Below, piece after piece: positions 35,501 to 45,762 of a stretch of 64,000 nucleotides of DNA (the stretch's first letter is position 1; the number at the start of each line of letters is the position of its first letter). The stretch covers positions 157,050,439 through 157,114,438 of the forward strand of contig BTPG01000003.1 of assembly GCA_036245525.1 (NCBI GenBank), written 5' to 3'. The DNA is from Semisulcospira habei. Taxonomy: Eukaryota > Mollusca > Gastropoda > Semisulcospiridae. The notes under the pieces are model-generated. The model did not search any database. It was not told the DNA's origin and worked only from the letters and a program-made list of their open reading frames with translations. The position numbers and the translations under genes are program-made.

Positions 35501-38500
35501 AGAACTGTTGAAAGAGGTGAGTTTTGAGGGCGGACTGGAAGGAGGAGAGAGAGTGATTCTGACGGAGAGAGAGTGGGAGAGTGTTCCAGATGGATGGACC
35601 GTATACTGAGAAGGAGCGGGGGCCGAAAGTGCTGAGTTTGGTGTGGGGGATGTGGAGGTGGAGAAGGTCGGAGGCAGAGCGGAGGGAACGGGGAGGAGTG
35701 TAGGGGCGAAGTAAGTTTGAGAGATAGGCGGGAGTGCAGTTGTTCAGGGATTTGTAGCAGAGACAGAATCTTGTATTGGATGCGTTTGGGGATGGGAAGC
35801 CAGTGAAGGAGTTTGAGCAGGGGAGTGATGTGGTCAGATTTTTTCTTTCTGAGGACGAGGCGGTCAGCATTGTTCTGGACACGCTGGAGAGTGAAAGTGG
35901 TGGAGTGAGGGAGACCGGAAAGGAGAGAGTTGCAGTAGTCGATGCGAGATAGGATGAGAGAGACAGCAAGTTTGGTGGCAGCTTCGGTAGTGAGGTATTT
36001 TCGGATCTGACCGAGGCGGCGGAGGTGGAAGTAACATGCCTGGGCCTTGGCGGAGACGAAGCTGGTCATGGAAAGAGAGGAATCGAGGATAACGCCGAGG
36101 TTTTTGGCCGAGTCAGAGAGGGAGATGGGGGTGCTGTCGAGCTGAAGGTGGAGGGAGGGAGGGAGCTGGGAAAGTTTCTGGCGAGTGCCTACCAGCATGG
36201 CTTCCGTTTTGTCGTCATTCAGTTTAAGCTTGTTTGCTGTCATCCAGTTTTTCACATCTTCGTAGCAGTCAGCTGTGCGAGTCAGTAGTGACTGAGTGTT
36301 GTCGAGTTTGTCTAGTAGTTGTGAGTTGTCAGCGTAGAGGTGGTGGTGTATGTGGCGAGACTGGATGATGTTGGACAGGGGAGAGGTGTAGAGTGTGAAA
36401 AGGACCGGGCCCAGGACGTACCCCTGTGGAACTCCACAGGAGAGCGTGACTGGGTTGGAGGATACGCCGTCGATGGTGATGGACTGCTGTCTGTCGGAGA
36501 GGTAGGAGAGAATCCAGGAGTGAGCAGAGTCAGTGATGCTAAAGGAGTGGTGAAGGCGGTGGAGGAGGATAGAGTGGTCTATAGTGTCGAAGGCGGCAGA
36601 GAGGTCGAGTAGCGTACGAAGGGAGATGTTGCCCGAGTCGGTGGAGAGAAGCCGGTCGTTTAAGATATGTAGAAGGGCTGTTTCAGTGCTGTGATGTTTG
36701 CGATAGGCAAACTGGAAGGGACTGAGGAGGTTGTTGTCGGCGAGGTGGAGGTTGAGCTGGTTAAGAACGACCTTCTCAAGAAGCTTGAACAGGAAAGAGA
36801 GATTGGAGACTGGGCAATAGTTTTTGAGTTCGTTTGGGTCGAGGTTGTGTTTTTTGAGGAGAGGATGGATGATGGTGGACTTGAAGATATCAGGGACGGA
36901 GCCGTTCTCTAGAGATGTATTGATGATGTCGGTAATGAAGGGCAGAAGTTTTGGAAGGCCGTCCCGGTAGAGAGAAGCTGGGAGAGGGTCTAGTTCGCAG
37001 GTTTTGAGAGGCATGGACTTTATGGTCTTGAGGACTTCGTCCCGAGAGACGGGCCGGAAGGACGAGAGGGGGGTGCCGGAAAAGGGGGTGTCGGGAGGGC
37101 AAGGCGGAGAAGGCAGAGTGTCAAGTGTGTTGTGCAGAGTTTGGATTTTGTCGGAAAAATAGGTGGAAAAAGCGGATGGAAGTTCTTCTTTGCTGTGTGT
37201 GTTGGGGAGAAGAGAGTCTTTAGAAATGCCTAGGAGTGTGTTCATGGTAGCGTAGAGGGTTTTGGAAGAAGTGGATTCCAGGATTTTGTTTTGAAGGTGT
37301 TTACGTTTGGAGTCGGAGATCATTCTGCAGACTTTGGATCTAGTTGTTTGGAAGATCTGTCTGTGAACGGTGAGGTCAGATGAGCGCCAGCGGCGTTCCG
37401 CTTGTCGGCGCTCGCGCTTGGCCTCAGCTATGTCGTCAGTGAGCCAGGGGGAGGGGGGTCGGTTGGGTATGGAGCAGGTGGTGACAGGTGCATAGGTGTC
37501 TAGAAGTTTTCGAAGGGAGGAGTCAAAATGGGATGTAAGATCAGGAGAGGAGGCGGGGTCCAGGAGAAGGTCGACAGCTTCCGAGGGATCAACCAAATTA
37601 GTATGCATAGAAAGGTCTTACCATCAGTTATCTTTGTACCAAGTTTGGGTTTTAAGTTGTGAATAGTATTTGAGAAAAAATAAATTATGTCAAAATATAG
37701 CTATTTTTTTTACCAATTTCCTGATTCCTGTGACCTTGACCTTTGCAAGAGGTCACTCAAATTGGTATGTTTAGAAAGGTCTTGCCACAAAATATCCTTG
37801 GGCCAAGTTTGAAAACTGTGGCCTGAATAGTCTCCGAGAAAATGCCAACGTTAAAGTTTACCATGGACGACAGACGACCACTGGCCCAAAACATAGACTC
37901 ACTTTGCGTGAACCAACAAAAGTACCTGACTGGTTTTTAGCTGTGAGACAGTCTTCTGAAGCGAAATATTCTCCTCCTCCAGCTCAGCATAATCAGCCAA
38001 GTTACGGTTCTCCCGTATTTTGAATTCTCGATTTTCATGCTTGAGCTGTTGTCTCTGGGCCTCGAGCACCTCGACCTGCCCACACACAGACAAGCAAAAG
38101 ATTAAACCATAAAGCCTCGAAACGCTATGACAGGATGTGGATCGACCATGATAGTTCAATGGTGGTGTCAGAATAACTCGGTGCCTGTATGCGCCAAGCT
38201 ATTCTGACACAAACCTTGAACTCCGACGGTCGATCTGTCTCCAGAACTGTGATGAAGACCTTAAAGAATACGTACAAAAACTGATAATTGCATTCTCAGG
38301 ATGTAGTAAGTTAACATCTTCACTGTCAGTGGTGCAAGATACTTGGATACCCGATAGCATTTCTGAAATCTTTGTTAATTCAACACCAACGACCCCCAGC
38401 TGCCCTGGAACAGCAAGATATTATATTATGTACCCACTCCATAAAGTTTTCCCTTCTTTGACACATGTATTGATATATTGTATAACACGCAAATTAATAT

Positions 38501-41028
38501 TTATGAGCTTGCTAAGTACACTTTATTTCCCAAAATCCCTTGCACACCAAGAAGACTCGATTTTGTTGATACTTGGATATTCAAAACGGAAACGCAAAAT
38601 ATGCTCACACTGCAACATTAACGCGCTCCTTATGTGTAGTAGTAATGACATACTGCTTAGTGTGTATGTATGCTCAAAATGTATATCCTAAACACACACA
38701 CGAACAGAGAAAAGACGTCAGGAAACGTGCGAGTCGGGCTGGACTGACAAGTGAAATTGACAAGATGTCAGCTGGTGATCAAAAACCTGAGAAAAGAACA
38801 AAATAAACAAACCTGCTGGCATTTTCTGTAATTATGTGTGATCTAGTTACAAGTAGAATTTACACAGCAACATGCACGGTTATACAATGCAGTGATGTCT
38901 TCCTAGTCAATCTAAATCTACGCGCCGAGTTGACAGCGATGTGCGCCGTCTGCCATTCATGTGTTTTCTCTGAACACCGCAATCAGATGCAAAATGAATG
39001 ACGTGAGGTATAATTTTGTTTTGAACTGGGTACATAAATTATATTGAGCAACAAGTTTGTTTGATATAGTGCTGATAAACAGACAGATGTGATTACTTGA
39101 CTCGAATCAAATGTCCTCGTCTTCAACTCGGACATTTTGATTCAAGTCTCGTAATCACATCTGCCTGTTATCGCACTATATCAAGCAAATGTTGCTCAAT
39201 ATAATATTGAGCAGCATTTTGCTTGATATAGTGCAGATAACAGGCAGATGTGATTACGAGACCCGAATCAAAATGTCAGTCGGTACGACAAGGACATTTT
39301 GATCGGGTCAAGTAATCACATCTGTCTGTTATTGGCACTATATCAAGCAAAATGTTGCTCAATATAATGTATGTACCCAGTCCAAAACAAAACTTTACCA
39401 GAGTGAGAGTCCTTCCGATTTACCGCCATTGGTCCTAAAGTAGTCAATTTCCCTATATTTGGACATAAAACTTCCCAGCTTGACACTACCAACTGAAATG
39501 CACTCAGCGCAAATCCACCCAGGCGTACATCTACACAGTGCAAATGTGTTCCTCTGATTTTCCATTTATTTTTAGAACTAAATAAACTCAGCGTGAATCT
39601 TCACAGCATGATTCCAGCCAGCAGGTTTTAGTCTTTTTCTAAGGTTGTCACCATCTCTAGCGGACATCAGTGTTGTCAATCTCATTCTCAATAGTATGGC
39701 GATTCGATTCATGTGTTCGCTGCTGTCTATTCTCCGTTTATATTGTGTATGGATAAGTAATTTTGAGTGTGCATACACACTAAGAAGTATTTCATTACTA
39801 GTGAGCATAAGGAGCTTGCTAATCTGACAGTATGCGCATATGCGGACAGGCAAGCAATGAAGCATTGAAATTGAGTCTTTCTGGTCTGCAAGGGATTATG
39901 GGAAGGAAAGCACATCGAGCAAGCTCATGAATATTAATTTGCTTGTTATTCAATATATCAGTACATATGTCAAAGAAGGGGAAATTTTATGGAGTGGGTA
40001 CATGATACAAATATAATCTATTATAGTCCTCACGACTGCCAGGGGGCTCAGATTCAGAAGCATCTAGATGTTTCTTATTTGCACAGCGTTCAGTTTTCCA
40101 TGGCAGTGAAGGGGTTAACCCACTTGTGCATGCAGCCACTGGTACTGTGAACTTGAGGAGAGGTTAGTATGAATTATGATCACAATGGTGATCTCACAAA
40201 CAAGATATCACATGACAAATGTTTAGTCTGCAAAGCGAGCATTCATCTATTTTAAAAGCAGAAATATTTTTAAAAAAACTACATAACACTCCCAAAGGAA
40301 AACGTAAGTGCATAAAGCATCATTAACTAATTTGCAATCTTAATCCCACAATCAGCTTTCATAGAGTAAATTTCCTTCAGCAACTTCCTTCAACCTCGCT
40401 TGAACAACCATCGCAGAGCAGTCAAGGGGTGGCAGCTTAAAACAGGTTTTACTGGACTACTGAAACACCAGACCCCTAGCTAGAAACTCAAAGGGGCAGG
40501 GCACTGGCCAGGTCAGAAAGGGCATCAGCTCACCGTAGGGGCACTGCACACTTTAAAAAGGGCACACACACACACAAAACAAGGGAGCTAATCCATCTAT
40601 TAACTCATTTGTGTTCAATGATTGTGTCCCTTGACATAAACATCTTTGTGCAGGTCTTTCTGTATGTGCGTATACCAAATCAAGAGCAAAATCAAAACAT
40701 CTTTACAGCGCCACTCTAACTTTATTGGAAGTAAAGTGCTGAGACGATTATGATGTTTTGTTAACGGTGATCGGCGGAAGCAAAAGGCGGTGTCTGGTTT
40801 GATCAGTACCGGTATGATCACTGAACCATTTTTATTATTAGTAGTAAGTACACAAGACTGTACCAGCGAGTATACTGTGATCACAAGACCAATGCACTAT
40901 TATGCAGCATTATTTGCTGAATTGGCATCTCTTTCTTTTAATCAACAATGCATGTTAGTTCCGGATTCAATTCGATGGTCGACTGCGAGCGTGAGGTGCG
41001 CGTGTATCTGATTTTGTGCGGGTGTGTA

Positions 41029-41059
<31 letters not shown>

Positions 41060-41874
41060 TTGATTGATTGTACATTGCTTAACGTCCCGACAGCAACAAG
41101 GCTTTCTCAGGACGTGCCTGCACTGCTTGTGAAAAAAACAAATAAACAGAACATTGAATGTATGGCGCCAGCCGGTCAAATACGTTAAATAAACCTAACA
41201 CATGGGGCCTAAATAAAGCTAAGACCATTTAGCAACACACATCCAATATCAAGAGCTACAGGCAGTGCAGACAGTAGGGAGAGTTTTAAAAAGGCAAATA
41301 CAGGTGAATGGACAAAGGGTAGACAGAAACACATGCCCCAGAATAGAGAGAAAAACCCACCTTGTGGGGCTGACCATGGTGACCCTGGGAACTAAAAAAT
41401 ACCTAACCCCACCCAAGTCCCCCAGGGCAGACCCGGGTGGGGTGAGAGAGAGATTGATTGTACATTGCTTAACGTCCCGACAGCAACAAGGCTTTCTCAG
41501 GACGTGCCTGCACTGATTGTGAAAAAAAACTAAACAGAAAATTGAATGTATGTCGCCAGCCGGTCAAATACATTAAATAAACCTACAACATGGGGCATAA
41601 ATAAAGCTAAGACCATTTAGCAACACACATCCAATATCAAGAGCTACAGGCAGTGCAGACAGTAGGGAGAGTTTTAAAAAGGCAAATACAGGTGAATGGA
41701 CAAAGGGTAGACAGAAACACATGCCCCAGAATAGAGAGAAAAACCCACCCTGTGGGGCTGACCAGGGTGACCCTGGGAACTAAAAAATACCTAACCCCAC
41801 CCAAGTCCCCCAGGGCAGACCCGGGTGGGGGGGGGGGTGAGAGAGAGAGAGAGACAGAGAGTGAGTGAGAGAGA

Positions 41875-41906
<32 letters not shown>

Positions 41907-42066
41907 TGATGATGATACTTTATTTATCAACAGTAAAAAGTTTTGACAGAAACAAATCGTCATTTTACAAACTTGCCGTTGCTAACATCTACAACATAAA
42001 TAGGTTAAAAAAAATAAAATAATAATAACATTATATTTACACACATTATATCATGCAACAATAATG

Positions 42067-42109
<43 letters not shown>

Positions 42110-45100
42110 TACTGCATTTCTTTCGTAAAAAATGTTTTTGTTAATTAATTTGATATTAATAGGTAACTTTAAAAGTCCTGCCATTTAGCTAAAAGATTTA
42201 ATGAGCCAGAGCAGATGAATCACGTCTCAAATCCACAGTGTACTGTTAAGCTGTTTAGACGCCGATGTCTTCTATTCAATTTGGGTTGACCGTCCTACGT
42301 CACTAAGTGTGATCAAAGGCCGATATCGTGACAATCGGCATCTATTATCAGACTCATGAGACCCTGCGGTCGTAGGAGCGCAGCCAAATGAATCTATTAT
42401 TGCAAGCGATTTACACTGTAATGAGCCCCTGTGACTGGCGTGGTGTATGAGAAGCTATGTCTCTTGCAAAAGGGAGGGATTGAATGCGGGATTTTGTTGT
42501 CTAAACCATACGGACCTATAATAAACTCTATTTATACAAAGCACTAATGATCCAAGCAAACACTCGAAAGACAAGTCGCCTGCATCCCGGAGCGATAACA
42601 GGTGCTAATTGCTCTTTTGTGTTGTGGAGTGAGACATTAGGCCAGGTGTCTGTGCATAGTGTCAGCTGCCATTTCCCATCGCCTCTTTTGTTACCTTGTT
42701 AGTAAAAACAGCTTGTCAAAATCTCAGATGTCAAGTCTCAGCGGGTATAGCAGCAAGAGGCATAGATTGTCATGGGCCTCTTTTGTCCAGCTGTACTTTT
42801 TATGCACAGGTGTCAAGCGCCCATGAGAAGCTATGCCTCTAGCAGACAATTGTGCTCAGTGTACTACTAGTGGAGTGGAGATGCAGGCGCCCAAAAGGCG
42901 GGCCAGGCTGTCAGTGGTCAGCTTTACAGTGATTGACAGCCATAATGCTGACGAGGGAAGACACCACAGTGCCAGGGCGCTAAGGAGACCAAGAGGGAGG
43001 GCAGCGGGTCGGGCAGTGGACAGACAGCAGGACGGGCAGCGTACAGACAGCAGGAGGGCAGCGTGGCGGGGAAAAGGGGGAGGCGGGCATCCAACATTCC
43101 TGCCACGCTGAAATGTGCTAGCTAAGGGTCTGCACACTGAGTTGCAAGTTTGAAATTTACACACTTTCAAATTGTCCTGTGAAGACTACATGACATGTAC
43201 CATTATCAATTATTTAAATAATATCATCTATCTAGGCCAAGCAATTCCATAAATGACAGTGTGAAAAATTGAAAAGACTGAAAACAGTCCATGGACTAAG
43301 TAGTAACTTTACTAACTATATGCCCCATAATGAATGACCTGCAAGAAACAAATTCTAATGAGCCCCTGCTGATAAGAATCTATGCCTCTTGCTGATGGAA
43401 CAGGCTGTCTGAAGGACTGGTCTGCCTGAACCAAAAGCTGAATTAACCGTTCTGGGATTCTGAAAAAGCTGAATCAGTCCCCAGGACTGAAGACTGTCAC
43501 CAATTAATTCTTCATTTATCACGATAGCTATTTACAGTTACTGCTGCAGCGTGTCAGGGCTAAATGAGTTGAGGCTGAACATTTTGTGCACAAAAGGGGG
43601 TAAACTGTGTACTGGGACATCTGACCTGGTGAGCCAGTTCCGCAATATTGGCAACATGGCGTTCGTTCTCGCTGGTGAGGCGTTCTAGAGAAGCATTGAC
43701 GGCCTTGAGCTCGGCCTCAAGGTCGCTGATAGAGGCCTGGTAGTTTTCCTCCCGCTGTGCTGTCTCCTCCAGGAAGCGCTCCTCATGGTGCACACCTGTC
43801 TGGTGGTGACGCCGTAGATCAACGTGGTGCTTTGTCAGAGCCTGTTTACATTCAATACACAGAAAAAGTTTAGTTAAACACACCCTATGTATACTGGTAA
43901 CTTTCATACACTATCATTATTATGAAGTGGCCACCTACAAAAACAAAGGAAATAATGATTTGTTGTCAATTGTAAATTACTTTCACATCCAAGTGGAACC
44001 TCTGCCAGAGTGATATATCCAAATTACACGCATACAACTTTATGTGCAAAATCAAATGCACAGTACCTCACTACCTGCTTCTACAGCTAACACAGTAACA
44101 GTCTGAGATTTTATTGTTTTGGAACATATCTCACAAGATCTCCATCCTCTCCATGTGGTTTCCATTTGCAAAAAAACACAAAATTGATCTGACATCATTC
44201 ACTGAGCTTGAATTTTTTATCCATATTAGAATGCATGTATACTACTGATGAGCAAATGAAATGAAATGTGACATTCTGGAATCATCTGAAACACTTTAAT
44301 TTCAAAATGTCACATTTCTTTTGCTTGCAATTATGCAAGAATGAATGTTGCAAACTGTGTAAGACATCATATACAACTGGGGGTAAGCCTTCACTCATGT
44401 ACAAGCAACAGAAATCTGCCTTTATTTGTCTGGTCCTTTATTTTACAATATAAGGGAAAGTTTCATTTTTTGCCTAGTAGTACTATTAGTACGTAAGTCG
44501 TAATAATCAAAATTCAAAGCCATCCATAATATTAAATATTTTTTAAAAGTTAAAACCTGTGTTTACAAATAATGTGGATATCTATATTTAACAGAATTTA
44601 TACCTACAGCTCAAGACAAAACATCATTTAAAATATTCATAATCTTAAATTGCATAGATCTCTCTGCATCTTGCACTTTGCAGTATTAAGAGTTGGCTGT
44701 CACTGATGACAAGTTTTGTTGTGATGGCAGGCACGCCAATCAGCAGAGTCCCTTCGGCTTAACCTCTCTAAATAGGTTAGCATTAGCAATCATCTCTTTA
44801 CTACCTTGGCATCAATTTATTAGTGCCTTGGTACCTTCTTGAGTCAGCATGAGGTTATGTTAATGTTATGGTGACTGATGGCTTGCGCCACATCTCCGCC
44901 CTACACATTGATTCCGTATCTGTCATCTACTCATTTGTGTCAGTTTTGTGTTTCCATTTCCGTGTGGTCAGCATTAGTTTTCAACATGTATACATTTTCT
45001 GACTCCTTAGTAAATCCTGAAATTGTGAGAGGTATCACCGTATGCCTTACTCGACTGCGTCATAAGGGGACCTCGATCGAATTTTAAGTGCCAACTGGGT

Positions 45101-45361
45101 GTGCCCAGACTGTGAATACATACAAAAACTGATACAATAAAACTAATAACCAAATTTATTCCTTACCTCTCTAGCACATTCCAGCTCGGTTTTGATAGCT
45201 TCAAAATTTGTCTCAAGTTCGTCGAACTGCGACTGCAGTTGCTGCTTTTCTTCTAAGACGGCCAGACCGTATTCGGCGGCTTGCACTTTCTCCCGTACCG
45301 TTTCGGCGAGCTCGTTACAGAGCCGCTCGACTTCTTTTTGGAGATCTGTGGATGAATCCAT
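27912..45361 (-). CDS. BicD: Bicaudal-D dynein adaptor (five-exon gene, 843 residues)
   Basis: BicD proteins are homodimeric coiled-coil adaptors. They link dynein-dynactin to cargoes such as Rab6 vesicles and, in some animals, RNA-binding complexes. Five coding exons join in phase 0 at GT-AG sites: 45167-45361, 43626-43841, 37926-38075, 33663-34103 and 27912-29441. Residues 28-32 read AAEYG, the CC1 box that contacts dynein light intermediate chain. Coiled coil runs through about 1-265, with linkers at about 275-334 and 545-620 (Ser/Pro/Lys-rich). CC3, the cargo-binding coil, is about 661-799 and very strongly conserved (for example [20 protein letters not shown]). The length is close to vertebrate BICD2. 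Identification comes from my recall of the family. An extra small exon in the 4.2-kb intron before the last exon cannot be excluded, though the phases fit without one. Confidence 0.96.
30282..30585. repeat. Half MITE followed by a long hairpin unit
   Basis: TTAACCCTTATCATTCGG begins the half MITE, which stops at the core (AGCTTGGCGCC). From about 30404 a palindrome with AAATTTTGCTTGATATAATG and its complement (CATATCAAGC) surrounds GATTACTCGACTTGAAAC and its mirror. This unit is the single-copy relative of the double hairpin at 39014-39394. Confidence 0.7.
30937..31958 (+). repeat. R1 interspersed repeat, copy 3 (longest)
   Basis: It begins GGCAAAGCCCTTATGGCTCA and ends ACTCACTTTTGCTATCGCAC, GTGAGCC. 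The interior contains several tandem-like units each starting near GTGACCCTTGACCT and containing TAGTATGCATAGAAAGG-type segments. A G run lies at about 31141-31175. Confidence 0.8.
33663..34103 (-). CDS. BicD: BicD coding exon 4 (residues 188-334)
   Basis: 147 codons, phase 0. The acceptor follows a TG-rich tract (AG at 34104-34105) and the donor is GTAAGT. The first about 65 residues are the end of the first coiled coil ([20 protein letters not shown] matches vertebrate BICD). Then follows an acidic, Ser/Pro-containing linker ([19 protein letters not shown]) ending GDILSEIQ, the counterpart of vertebrate SDLLSELNISEIQ. Confidence 0.95.
35353..37578 (-). mobile_element. 5'-truncated L2/CR1-like LINE
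   Basis: A minus-strand LINE lacking the endonuclease, inserted in an R1 copy in BicD intron 3. The 3' end is near 35353-35440. Its reverse-transcriptase frame is open for over 700 codons, so the insertion is much younger than the family A relics. Confidence 0.85.
35431..37608 (-). pseudogene. LINE reverse transcriptase, inactive
   Basis: This open frame of 725 codons has reverse-transcriptase motifs: [31 protein letters not shown] (motif A aspartate), [10 protein letters not shown], then YADNSQ where YADD is expected. The second catalytic aspartate is changed to Asn (36325-36327). Near 35768 the frame shifts. The usual LINE C-terminus ([10 protein letters not shown]) continues in another minus frame at 35499 to about 35770. 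The first about 12 codons derive from the flanking R1 repeat, so the start is not native. The motif style fits the L2/CR1 group, but clade assignment needs a phylogeny. Confidence 0.88.
37926..38075 (-). CDS. BicD: BicD coding exon 3 (residues 138-187)
   Basis: 50 codons, phase 0, with an AG acceptor at 38076-38077 and a GTACT donor at 37921-37925. It carries [18 protein letters not shown], nearly identical to the vertebrate [18 protein letters not shown] coil. The exon is bracketed by transposons: an R1 end 9 bases beyond its donor and a MITE about 30 bases from its acceptor. Confidence 0.95.
38102..38264. repeat. Decayed core MITE next to BicD exon 3
   Basis: TTAA at both ends. The core GACCATGATAGTTCAATGG, GTCAGAATAACTCGGTGCC and its mirror (GCCAAGCTATTCTGACAC) form a hairpin. 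It lies about 30 bp upstream of the exon 3 acceptor on the transcribed strand, so it occupies the branch-point neighbourhood. Confidence 0.7.
38420..40012. mobile_element. 1.6-kb fold-back element in BicD intron 2
   Basis: The arms (about 38425-38780 and 39700-40005) are inverted copies with moderate divergence. They share TGTACCCACTCCATAAA, TTTGACA(C/T)ATGTA, AATTAATATT(T/C)ATGAGCTTGC and a CTTAGTGTGTATG segment. The interior holds a separate double hairpin (39014-39394). No transposase was seen. Confidence 0.7.
39014..39394. repeat. Double hairpin: two palindromes head to tail
   Basis: Two units of about 165 bp (about 39042-39208 and 39209-39372) each fold on themselves through GATATAGTGC..GCACTATATC and AGATGTGATTAC..GTAATCACATCT. 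The pair is enclosed by inverted ends (GAACTGGGTACATAAATTAT and its diverged complement). A single unit lies at about 30404-30585. Confidence 0.8.
40013..41059. other. BicD intron 2, nothing recognised
   Basis: No family repeat or coding region is visible. A short GT/GA run leads into R2 at about 41025-41060. Confidence 0.4.
41060..41443 (+). repeat. R2 interspersed repeat, copy 2
   Basis: A complete R2 of about 385 bp starting TTGATTGATTGTACATTGC after a GA run and ending CCCGGGTGGGG. It is highly similar to copy 3 immediately downstream. Confidence 0.85.
41452..41832 (+). repeat. R2 interspersed repeat, copy 3 (tandem with copy 2)
   Basis: Same content as copy 2 with few differences (for example TACAACATGGGGCATAAAT against CACATGGGGCCTAAAT). 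It is followed by a (GA)n run 41838-41906 and a stretch resembling a LINE 3' end (ATGATGATACTTTATTTATC). Confidence 0.85.
41838..42104. repeat. (GA)n microsatellites flanking a short LINE-like 3' end
   Basis: GA runs lie at 41838-41906 and 42071-42104. Between them is GATGATGATACTTTATTTATC, similar in style to family A LINE 3' ends at 10040 and 61110. Confidence 0.6.
42756..42845. repeat. CAAGAGG hairpin core with a longer loop
   Basis: GCAAGAGGCATAGATTGTCA at the left pairs with GAGAAGCTATGCCTCTAGC at the right. A further decayed core lies at 43331-43396. The interval 42105-43559 in BicD intron 1 otherwise shows no gene. Confidence 0.65.
43626..43841 (-). CDS. BicD: BicD coding exon 2 (residues 66-137)
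   Basis: 72 codons, phase 0 at both ends, with an AG acceptor at 43842-43843 and a GTCAG donor at 43621-43625. It encodes charged coiled coil, with [15 protein letters not shown] corresponding to the vertebrate QSENERLASVAQEL region. The His-rich start ([11 protein letters not shown]) replaces a more variable vertebrate stretch. Confidence 0.93.
43842..45166 (-). other. BicD intron 1, repeat-poor
   Basis: AT-rich with no repeats shared with the rest of the window and no plausible additional exon. Confidence 0.5.
45167..45361 (-). CDS. BicD: BicD coding exon 1 (residues 1-65)
   Basis: The ATG at 45359-45361 opens a frame whose sequence from residue 9 (KEVERL..ELAE) aligns with the start of the vertebrate BICD N-terminal coil. 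It includes the invariant-looking [13 protein letters not shown] block, the dynein-contacting CC1 box. The exon ends after codon 65 (GAG) at a GTAAGG donor. Just upstream, a CAG at 45371-45373 is followed by three in-frame codons without a stop, so an upstream exon could in principle splice in. I prefer the ATG because the protein start matches the family. Confidence 0.95.
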
Positions 45362-45720
45362 TTTATCGCCCTGCCCAGGTAGGGCGGATAGTGGTTTAAA
45401 AGGCCAGAGGAGAAAAGGAGAGAGCGATCACCTCCACTTCCAAATGGTCGCCATGTCTTGACGAAATTATGCAGCTATTTAGAGGTCAAAAATGATAGCT
45501 TCCGGGTCAAGAAATGCTTACCTCCCCTAACATTCAACACGGCCAACGTTACTGCCGTAAACGTAAAGAGAGCATGAGCATCGCGCTATTCTACGGTTAT
45601 TCTACGCCGCAGTGCAGGGACGGTCGTCGAATCGCACGTGTTGACAGCCATGGGTGTTTTGTTTTGGGCTCGGTGGTCGCGATTTTATCCCGGCTGCGTA
45701 AACATAGCAGCATAGAGGCA
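45362..45720 (-). promoter_or_regulatory. Likely BicD promoter and 5' UTR region
   Basis: This is the only CpG-containing, moderately GC-rich stretch just upstream of the BicD start. On the minus strand it contains ACATGGCGACC near 45450, which resembles a YY1-type element, and a CACGTG E-box near 45635. No TATA box is evident. The transcription start is not determinable by eye. Confidence 0.3.
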
Positions 45721-45762
45721 ACACTAGCCACCAAGATACATACAGTACATTTAGCTTCTCAC

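Larger units (their letters stand above)
34985..37917 (+). repeat. R1 interspersed repeat, copy 4, split by a LINE
   Basis: The left part is 34985 to about 35352 and the right part about 37579-37917, ending TTTGCGTGAACC. The two parts overlap in content by about 66 bp, which may be a target duplication (see findings). The copy lies in BicD intron 3 and its right end touches exon 3. Confidence 0.75.

Noticed and set aside
36025..36912. Plus-strand Gly/Val/Glu-rich frames
   Set aside because: They are antisense shadows of the LINE reverse-transcriptase frame.
39042..39372. CRISPR-like repeat pair
   Set aside because: Only two units, each a long palindrome without unique spacers, in an animal intron.
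42833..43111. Arg/Ala-rich frames on both strands
   Set aside because: Local GC-rich purine-biased sequence next to a hairpin; no family similarity and no splice context.
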